This document shows, in pieces, positions 56,101 through 64,000 of a stretch of DNA of 64,000 nt. The position numbers and the translations under genes were made by a program. The notes under the pieces were generated by a model. It was not told the DNA's origin and searched no databases. It saw only the letters and a program-made list of their open reading frames with translations. This DNA is from Viola odorata (lineage: Eukaryota > Streptophyta > Magnoliopsida > Malpighiales > Violaceae), in assembly GCA_963691705.1 (NCBI GenBank), contig OY829537.1:22010078-22074077 (forward strand). The letters are read 5' to 3'. Positions within the stretch are counted from its first letter, which is position 1. Each line of letters begins with the position of its first letter.

Positions 56101-56745
56101 AACGGTGGTGGTGAAGGGTCATCTAATATCTTTACAAACAACATGATGGGCACTGATCATCAGTTGACTTCCGGGGTCAATTCTCTTTTCAGCTCATCAA
56201 TTCAAAACGACAACATCATCCCCCACATGTCTGCAACTGCACTACTCCAGAAAGCAGCTCAGTTGGGTTCAACTTCGAGCAGCAACACTGGAGCATCATT
56301 GCTTAGAAGCTTTGGAAGTTCTTCCTCAACAAATGGGAACAAGTCAATGATGGGAGGGAATATGGGTGGCATTTTTGGAGAGAATGAGCACAACAACCTG
56401 CATGACTTGATGAACTCGTTCGCTGCGGCGGGGAACCCATCCATGTTTGGATTAGATGAATCAAAATTGCAGCAGCAGAGCATGAATAACAACAATAATA
56501 GTAATAATGTGAGCTTGGGCGGGTCAGACAGGCTGACGAGAGATTTTCTTGGAGTCGGTCAAATAGTGAGAAGCATGAGCGGTGGAGGGTTTGCACAAAG
56601 AGAGAAACAGCAGCAGCAGCAACAACATCAACAACAACATGGGATGGAGATGGGGATGAGCAGCTCTTCCTTGGATTCAGAGAGAAATATTGCTGCGGCG
56701 CCGACAAGTAGTCAATCTTTTGGTGGGAATGGGAATTTTCAGTGA
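53118..56745 (+). CDS. IDD: INDETERMINATE DOMAIN (IDD) C2H2 zinc-finger transcription factor
   Basis: Exons are 53118-53280, 53600-53996 and 55470-56745. They total 1836 nt, encoding 611 residues with an open frame. A basic NLS-like 'KKKRN' (45-49) precedes the ID domain. The four fingers are C76/C79/H92/H96, C117/C122/H140/H145, C152/C155/H168/C172 and C179/C181/H194/C198: two C2H2 and two C2HC, as in all IDD proteins. The C-terminus holds the family motifs 'MSATALLQKAAQLG' and 'LTRDFLG', and is Asn/Gln/Gly-rich with homopolymer-like runs. The ID domain ('GTPNPDAEV', 'GFQREQNLQLHRRGHNLPWK') is most like the NUTCRACKER-type subgroup as I remember it; the exact orthologue is not assigned. IDD proteins bind DNA in the nucleus and work with GRAS proteins (SHR/SCR, DELLA) in development. 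Intron 1 appears to be GC-AG; intron 2 (1473 bp) is GT-AG. Confidence 0.95.
53281..53599 (+). other. Intron 1 of the IDD gene, inferred GC-AG
   Basis: Only the junction CCAA|GCAAGT ... ACAG|ATCC keeps the frame and restores the conserved 'PGTPNPDAEV' of IDD proteins. GCAAGT is the usual donor of GC-AG introns. The nearby GT at 53285 would shift the frame. Confidence 0.75.
53997..55469 (+). other. Intron 2 of the IDD gene
   Basis: The donor TCTAG|GTAAGT and acceptor GACAACAG|GCGAGA join 'TLFSR' to 'RDSFITHRAFC' in frame, inside the fourth finger. It contains a C20 run followed by (TC)n at 54561-54594. No other gene is seen in it. Confidence 0.9.
54561..54594 (+). repeat. C20 and (TC)n microsatellite in IDD intron 2
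   Basis: Twenty consecutive C are followed by TCTCTCTCTCTCTC. The length may be unreliable or variable. Confidence 0.9.
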
Positions 56746-59230
56746 CACACCAAAAAGAAGCAAAAGAAGTCTACGATAGAAGAAAGGAAAAGAAAAGGTA
56801 CGTCAAAAAAAAACTAAAAAAATATGCTACGTGATGATCACGTATGATGATTAAAAAGTGAAATGTCTTTTTTATCTGACTTCATTGGCAAGCGTGTCTG
56901 CTTTTTAACCGTAAGATATAAAAATAAATAATAAATAAGATAATTTTGTTTTCAGTATGTGCATGTCTAACCTGTTTGTTTGCATGGGGAGTACACGTGG
57001 CTTTTGTTTCTCATTTTCCTTTTTTATTATTTATTATTATTTTATAAATGTTTTTACCTTTTTATCACTGTTTTTCTTTCTGATATTTCTCAATTCTGTC
57101 ATTGCGTCTATCTGGCATAGTCACGGGATCTAGTCTTTGGATGCTCCACCTATTGTCTTTTCTTCTTAGCTTACATGATTCTCTTGCAGAATTATTGTTT
57201 CCTTTTTTTTCTTTTTTTTCATAATAAAAAAACAAGAATTTATATGAGTCTTGCCAATGTATCTAACATAATTGTTAAAAAGAAACAGAAAATTAGAAAT
57301 CAATCTGACTGATGTGAATTCTTTGTTTGTTTGACTCGACCGTTATATATACAGAAAATATCTAATAAAAAATTATTTTACTTTTTAATGAGTCGATTTA
57401 ATGTGAATGACATTGGTCTTATTTTTTATCCAATAAATTTAGAGACAATTATGTGTGGTATCGGAGTAGTTTGAACATGACACCCCAATCCATAACCACA
57501 CAGAACACAGCACATTTCTCATTATTTACCATCATTAGAAGTTAGTTTAAATTTTCTAATTAATGATTCTAATCTCTGAGTTAAAAAAATCTAGGTAATT
57601 ATGTTTTGAAGAATTACTGCATACCAACATGATTCGGAGTTTGAGTCTCACTTCTATATTTTTTCTTAACTTATATAAAAGTATTTGGATAAGAAGTGAG
57701 ACTCAAACTCTTTTCAACCGAATTATAAGATTTTTTATGTAGAAAAAAATGTAGACAATGTAACTCAAAACTCGAGACCTTACCTTTTATGTCCGTGAGC
57801 TACAAACTCATTAATTTTTTTTGGATGAGCAGCTACATGATAAAGTTTGAATTTAACTTAATTAGATTAATATATGGCTTTAGTGTTTATTTATTTATTT
57901 ATGTTCTTTCATTAATTAATGTCTTAATAATTATTAAGGGTTGCTTTTTTATTTTTTTACAGGGACTGCAAGCAATTTGTTCCTTGAAATTCTGTCGAAA
58001 GGACTTTCTTTTGATCTATTGGTGACTCTAGGAGCTAAGCTAGCTAGAAAGCCTCAAGCCAGGAGAGAATGACGCTTATACCCTCCTCAACTCAAGTGTA
58101 CCTAGGAGTTCTTTATTTTGATTAAAATTAGCCTCAGAATCTTCATTTTATTGCTTTTCTATCAAATTTACTGTTACTTTGTTTTCTTAGTAGAGTTACA
58201 GTTTTTATATATATGCACTGAAGAATTCATGCATGCATGGACCTTTAATCATTTTTACATGGAGACAATTCTTTTTGCAGGATAATATATATGTTAGCAG
58301 ATCCTTTTGGAATTTAATGCCATTATCCATATATTTATCTATAAAATGCTAATTTAACTAGCATAATTGTTTGCTAAATTTGGTTTTTCTTGTCCACATC
58401 CTAATCTCCTGAAGTAGGATGGACTTTATTTCTTAATTTTGTTTTATGATCTTCATTGTACTAATTTTCTCAACGCGTACACTTTCAGCTGTTCATGCTT
58501 GAAGGGGAGACATGTGATCGAGGAGGAGAGGAAATGCAAGCCTCCTTTCTCTCGTTCTCTTTCGAAAAATCTAACACATCCTCTATTTGGAGTGTCAACG
58601 AAATTAATCCCTCCCAATCTAATTTATTTATTTTATGTCACAACCATTTCGAATTTGAGATAGGAAAAACCTCAAAAGGCAACATTTTTTTTTTTTAATA
58701 AGCGTGTATCATATTAATTAGAAATTCACGGACTATTTAGAAGCAAATTATAAAAAAAATTCAATTCATAATGTAGTTGGATTTGAATTCATTTAATGAC
58801 TAAATTATGGCGATTGGTATTGATATTAAAAGAATCCAAACAAACTTTAAAGAAAATGAATTGTTATTAATCAAATTATGCGGTATTTACAAATGAATTC
58901 TTTCGGATTCTCTCACAACTCTAGATAATTCTCTCTTTATTAATTAATTTTCATAGATAAATTCTACAATACTTACACATAAAAATTATACCAAACAGAC
59001 GATTTGTTTTAGTTCAATTCTACATAATTAAACTCTTATCACTTTTGACCATAATACTAAACATCGCAAGGAGGAGTCAATTTAGCTACAGAACCCCTCA
59101 ATCCGATCGAAGACACAAATGCTCTCTTACAAGGACCTGTTTTGAAATCATTTTAGCAACAAAGATTCGGAGCCAACCACTATTTAAAGACCAAAGCCCC
59201 GTGACCCGCCTTCTCCATTATTTCAAGGAG
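56746..59230. other. 3' flank of the IDD gene and AT-rich intergenic DNA
   Basis: The 3' UTR should start at 56746; AATAAATAATAAATAAG at 56920-56940 is a candidate poly(A) region. A foldback is at 57637-57710. Short ORFs (57789-58025, 58439-58698) show no recognisable protein. The stretch 59045-59225 has an open frame that I cannot identify and precedes the L1 fragment. Confidence 0.45.
57637..57710. repeat. Foldback with 19-bp perfect arms
   Basis: GAGTTTGAGTCTCACTTCT (57637-57655) is repeated inverted at 57692-57710 with a 36-bp loop. The outer flanks ATTCGG and CCGAAT are also complementary after a short gap. Confidence 0.85.
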
Positions 59231-59234
59231 CTTC

Positions 59235-59704
59235 AACACAACTACGGCTTGGTGTTGCCCTCGATCAATTGGAGATCTGTGGAGCATGTGGGGAAGTCTC
59301 TTACCGAGTAGGGACGAGCAGGTAAGAGGGATGTGGCGGGCCCTTTTTTATGCTGTGGTGTGGAGTATATGGTTGCAGAGAAATAAGGTGGTCTTTCAAA
59401 ATGCAACTCAGTGTACGAGACACATTGTCAATTATTCCTTCTCGCTATGGTTTAGGTGGCTGAGGAGCAAGGATTACACGTTCCCTTACAGCTTGGGAAC
59501 GATGCTTCTGTCCTCTACTTGGCTCCGGTCTTGGGGTAGAGTTGGTTGATAGTCGTGTCTTTTGTATGTCGGTAGGGTGAAGTCTTAGTTCTTCTGGCGC
59601 TCTCTCTGTGAGGGGGTGCCCCACTTATACATTTTATCTTCTCTTTTCTTGCTTACATCTTCTTGATGGAGCTAATAAAATTCTTCAGCTTATGAAAAAA
59701 AAAA
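59235..59704 (+). mobile_element. 5'-truncated L1-type LINE, 3' end
   Basis: The frame ending at 59549 ('LPSRDEQVRGMWRALFYAVVWSIWLQRNKVVF', split across the junction) is the C-terminal tail of plant L1 ORF2. It aligns with the tail of the minus-strand L1 at 60512-60766 (both end 'SSTWLxSWG'). A 3' UTR of about 145 bp, with AATAAA at 59654, ends in a 10-base poly(A) at 59695-59704. The left boundary is approximate. No clear target duplication was found. Confidence 0.75.
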
Positions 59705-60511
59705 CTAAGGTCATGTTTGCTAATTCCCAACAATGAGTGAGAGTAAGTAAACAACATGTATCTAATAATTTTTTCTTTTGAAGAAACCAATCGGGCATTT
59801 AATGGAAGTAATCAAAAGTATAGATTGCTATACATTTTACATACTCTAGATCTTTTGACACTCACTCCTAATAGAAAAACCAAGATATACATTCTTTTTT
59901 AATAAGCTGGTAGATGATTTATTTGCAAGCCATAGGGATAATTGCTGCTGAAAAAAGGGGAGAAGAACAGTGGCGGAGCCAGAATTTTATATTAGGAATG
60001 ACACAATTCAAAAATTCAAAAATGCAATTTCATTAAAAATTCAAAAATGCAATTTCAACCAAATAAGTCAACCAAATCTATCGGTACGCAGCAACCAAAT
60101 CATTTGTTTTTCTAGCTAGCCACCGTTGTCACTATCAATTGATGGTGGTGTTCTGTCGCGCCGTCCAACTGTCCAAAGCCACAATCGGTTTGAAAGAGAG
60201 AGACAAGTGAGGGAAAATAATGGGCTGCTACGTTGAGTTTTTTGGGGAAAAACATATGCTTTTATATGAGGGGCAGTCATTGTAAATACTAAATAACCCT
60301 AAGGGTAAATACTAAATAACCCTAAACTTAGACAGGGCACGTGTCATGTCTGTTCCTACACTGGCACCGTGCCTGGAGAAGAATGTACAACGGAGCTGGC
60401 AGCAGATCAAGGCAACTAACACAGACAGAGCCCTAAACTACCCAACTAAAGGAGACTGCTAGTTACCACTCACTTAAACAATCAACACACGAATACCCAC
60501 ACACAATCAGA
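59705..60511. other. Intergenic DNA and likely 3' end of the minus-strand L1
   Basis: There is no gene. Around 60283-60327 the phrase AAATACTAAATAACCCTAA occurs twice in tandem and may mark the tail of the minus-strand L1. Near 59995-60060 AAAATTCAAAAATGCAATTTC is repeated. The end of the L1 could not be fixed. Confidence 0.4.
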
Positions 60512-63500
60512 TCATCCCCAACTGTACAGCCAAGTAGAAGACTGCACCATCTGAGTCGCCGTGTACGGGAAGTTTGAGTCCGTGTAGTGGATCCAATTCT
60601 GCCAGTGCCCAATAATTGCATTGAAGACACGCTGGTGGCACGAAACAACTTGTCGAAATATTATCGCATTTCGTTGCAACCATAACACTGCTGCGAGAAG
60701 AGACTGCCATATCTCCTTCACAGGCTTCGTACGCACGGGCATTAGAGACGACCATGATTCCCACACCTCCTCTACTTTCCTTGGTCTTGCCTAGTAGTAA
60801 CCCGCCCAGAGGGAAATCTACTCCTATATCGATTCCATCGATTCCGCAAAAGCACAACGTAATAACAGGTGGTGTATGGTCTCCTCTTGCTCCAAGCACA
60901 ATGGGCATCTGTTCTCTTCATGCGGCATGATGTGACAGCGCCTTAGGTAATCTCGAGTGGCGAGGCGACCTTGCATTGTCAGCCATAGGAAGAAGCTGAT
61001 ACGATGGGGCACTTTAACCTTCCAGCAAGACTGTAGGGTCTCGTTGACTTCCCCTCAAATCCGAAAGGTTTCTAATCCTACTCTCTAGGATCTGATTGTG
61101 AAGTCACCGAATTTATCTGCTCCCACTTCACTTCTGTCCGGCAAGAGATTTTGCGAGGTGAAGGAATGATGTCTTGAAGGTTTCCCAGGGCATCTGCCTC
61201 CCACTCGAAAAGGCCTCGACGCCAAATCCAGTCCCAACTCCAAACGTCCCCCTCCCAATGGGCAAACTCCTGAACCAAGCCCATGCAGTTACAGGATAAA
61301 GAATACAGCCTCAGATACTTGATTGTCAGCGGCACCTTGCTTGCCCATGTGTCCCACCAAAACCTCACATCATCGCCACTTCCTACATTAACACGCAAGT
61401 AGTTTTGCCAGAATCCAAAGATCGAAGACGCCCTCCCACATGTACGTATGATATCGCACCAAATTGGTGACATCTGGTTCTTATCCCTCAACCAAAAGTT
61501 TCCCGTAGCTGAGAATTTATACTCCTTCTAAACCAGATCCACCCATAATTTCTGATCACCCTTCAAGATTCCCCAAATCCATTTAAAGAGGAATGCGACG
61601 TTACGAGAGTGTAAACAACCCAGCCCCAAGCCACCTGCCTCCATCGGGCGAGTAACGTTATCCCATCTAACCTTCGCCAGGCCCTTCGAATACTCTCCCC
61701 TACTCCATAAAAAGCGTCGTATGATTCCTTCGCAGCGACGGACAATCCCTTTTGGCATGAGATAAATTGACATGTTATACACTGGGATACTGTTCAACAC
61801 TGATTTTATGAGAGTCAATCTTCCACCCAACGATAGCAAGACCCCCTTCCAAGTGGCTAACCTCTTGCGCAAAGATTGGATGAGGAAGTCCCAGCTTGAG
61901 ATCCTCCGAGGGTTTAGACCTACGTAAGAACCCAATTATTTAAACAGAATCATACTTACACCCGGCTCTACGAGCGACTGTTTCCCCGGATTATCTGCAT
62001 ACATTAATTCCCACAAGAGAGATTTTATGATAATTAACCTTCAGCCCCGAAAAAGCGTCAAACCACTTGAGAATCTCCTTTACACATTGGATTTCCTGCT
62101 CATCGTTATTCACAAATACCAAAGTGTCATCTACGAATTGCAAATGCAAGACATTCCACCCTGTCATTGCATTGCCGATTCCACTCAAGAGGCCTTAGCC
62201 TATCGCCCTTTGGAATAATAGGTGAAGCCGTTCTGTTGCGATGTTAAAGAGGAAGGGTGACAATGAACACCCCTGCCGCAGCCCACGACCCACCCCGAAT
62301 TGCGCAGAAGGCTACCGAGACCCTCGCCGTAGCAAGGCATTCCTTCACCCACCCACGCCACTTTGAGCTAAATCCCATGAAGCCAAGCACGTCATCTAAG
62401 TACCCCCACTCAACAGAATCATAAGCTTTCTCAAAATCCAGTTTAAACAAATACCCTTGTCGCCGATTGGTTTTTAGAAAATGGATTATCTCATTTGCAG
62501 TCATGACACAGTCAAGCGTCTGTCGCCCCTTTATGAAGCCATGCCAAACATCACTAACCACTGAGGCAACTACCCTGACCAAATATTTCATAAGGATTTT
62601 TGATATAATCTTATAGTAGCTGCTAACCAGACTTATCGGCCTAAACTCAGAGAACCGCTTCGCCAGCGTTACCTTTGGAATTAGCGTGAGAAATGATGTG
62701 TTTGCGCCAAAGGGGAAGCGCCCTACGTTGAAGAAACTTCTCACTAATCTGCTAACGTCCTCCCCTATGATATCCCATGTATTTTGAATAAACAGCATCG
62801 ACAATCCATCCGGACATGGGGACTTATCTCTACCACAACTCTTGACTGCCTCCCAAATCTCAGACCTTGATACTTCGCTATCAAGCATTAATACCTCGTC
62901 TGCTCTCAGTCTTCTGAACCCCAAATCTGTCAATCTTAGTCTGTCCCATGTCACAGCCTTAAAAAATTCCTTATAGTACGTGGCCGCCGCTTCCTTTATT
63001 TCCGGAGGCGCAGTCAATCTTCCGCTGCTGTCTATGATTTTTGTGATATTATTTCTCCCCTGCGTGGCTTTCGCTACCAGGTGGAAGAACTTGGTGTTTC
63101 GGTCACCCTGTGAATTCCAGTGGAGTCTTGCCTTCTGTTGCCATAAGCGACAAGCTTGCCCTTGTTTCTCCCATAAGGCCGCCTCTGCTTCTGCCTTGGT
63201 TGCGCGCTCTGTAGAGGACAACTCCCTCTCATCCGCTTCAGCCTCCATCCTGTCCACTTTTTCCTGAAGCTCCCATATCTTGGTGTCAATATTCCCAAAC
63301 ACCTCGTTGTTCCATACCCGCAGCTTTGTCTTGAGCCATTTGATCTTCTTCATTACCTGGTATCCCCTTGGAAATAATTGCCCAGCTTCCATCCACCAAG
63401 TCTTGACCTGGTCCTTAAACCCGTGGGTATCCCACCATGCAGCCATGTCTCTAAATGGGTTAGGACCCCAGTCTTTCCAGTCATAATGGAGCAGTAGAGG

Positions 63501-64000
63501 AGTATGATCAGAGGAGTTTCGCCCCGAGGCCAAAAGCTAGAGATCTGGGTATTTTATGAGTCACTCTGCTTGAACAAATACCCAGTCAATCTTGCTTCTA
63601 CTAATTGAGTTCGCCCAAGTGAACTTCCTACCCATCAGCGGCAAATCCATAAGTTGACAGCCCTCTATCCATTGCCAGAATTCTCTCATGCCACGAGTAT
63701 AACTATTTCCATTCAATCGATCCGTCGGGTGGAGGATATCTTTGAAATCACCTGCTACCAAGACTGGGGAATTGAATCCAGCAATGATGGATTTAAGCTC
63801 TATCCACAATTGAGCACGACACGTCACTTCTGAGTGACCATAAACGTTCAGCAAGGCGCAAGGGAAGTCATCCGCAATAACACGCCCTTGGAGACAAATG
63901 AACTGGTCCCCTACCACTATCCTGACAACCTCAATCTTTCATTTATCCCACATAGAAATTAGGCCTCCCGACCGCCCCACAGCTGGTGCACTCACCCATC
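60512..64000 (-). pseudogene. L1-type LINE ORF2 (endonuclease, RT, zf-RVT), decayed, runs off the window
   Basis: On the minus strand from 64000, the endonuclease C-terminal half is at 63561-63917 ('VLVAGDF', 'GRKFTWANS', 'SKIDWVF'), with its 'SDH' motif at about 63507 after stops at 63558 and near 63537. The RT runs from about 63200 to 61990 and includes 'GRDKSPCPDGLSMLF', 'LTLIPKV', 'FRPISLVSSYYKIISKIL', 'FEKAYDSVEW' and the active-site 'FVDD' near 62130. It continues with 'RLATWKGVLLSLGGRLTLIKSVL' (in part, 61528-61935). A zinc-binding zf-RVT region is at 60824-61012 ('CPLCLEQEETIHHLLLRC'), and the tail ends at 60512. At least five frame breaks or stops make it non-functional. ORF1 and the 5' end lie outside. 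Confidence 0.88.

Noticed and set aside
60283..60327. Interstitial telomeric repeat (CCCTAA)
   Set aside because: Only two separated AACCCTAA words inside a 19-bp AT-rich repeat, not a tandem CCCTAAA array.
1..64000. CRISPR arrays, operons or ribosome binding sites
   Set aside because: The window is eukaryotic; the repeats are LTRs, MITEs and tandem units without regular spacers.

Overview
This is nuclear DNA from a plant, most likely a eudicot. The evidence is an INDETERMINATE DOMAIN (IDD) zinc-finger gene with plant introns, Athila- and Tat-type Ty3/gypsy elements, plant L1 LINEs, a Stowaway-like element and a hAT-like element. No species can be named from the sequence.

Layout. Positions 1-42550 are one nested stack of transposons. 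The oldest layer is an Athila-type element on the minus strand (element A), running from an interrupted 3' LTR at 1127-1896 to a 5' LTR at 40884-42550. Three things landed inside it. (i) A fourth retrotransposon, seen only as a partial LTR at 1-1126, interrupts its 3' LTR. (ii) A short hAT-like element (10453-27329, 8-bp target duplication GCAGCGGC) split its gag gene. That element was then split by a 16.0-kb Tat-lineage retrotransposon on the plus strand (element C, 10644-26663, target duplication ACCAG). (iii) A second Athila-type element on the minus strand (element B, 27848-40594, target duplication GAATG) landed just upstream of the gag start of A. By eye, the LTR pairs of B and C are each about 98% identical and those of A are clearly more diverged, which agrees with the nesting order.

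Element C carries gag, protease, reverse transcriptase, RNase H, a second (archaeal-type) RNase H and integrase on the plus strand, with two frameshifts. Downstream it has four antisense genes, each with its own TATA-like box. Two of them are spliced paralogues with coiled-coil tails. Elements A and B carry the usual Athila gag-pol plus a post-pol ORF whose product looks nuclear rather than envelope-like. All three elements hold many copies of a short DNA motif of their own, spread through LTRs, non-coding DNA and coding DNA in several reading frames: GCGATA in C, GTCTTGGCCTAGAC-like in B, CTAGGGCAAGA-like in A. This is the least explained signal in the window.

From 42551 to 53117 the DNA is AT-rich and intergenic. 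It contains a 133-bp duplication around an Athila-like LTR remnant (itself hit by a solo LTR) and a 0.94-kb Stowaway-like element with internal triplication. The only host gene is the IDD transcription factor at 53118-56745 (+): three exons, 611 residues, with a first intron that appears to be GC-AG. From 56746 to 64000 there is intergenic DNA with a foldback, a 5'-truncated L1 end (+) with poly(A), and a decayed L1 ORF2 (-) that runs off the window.
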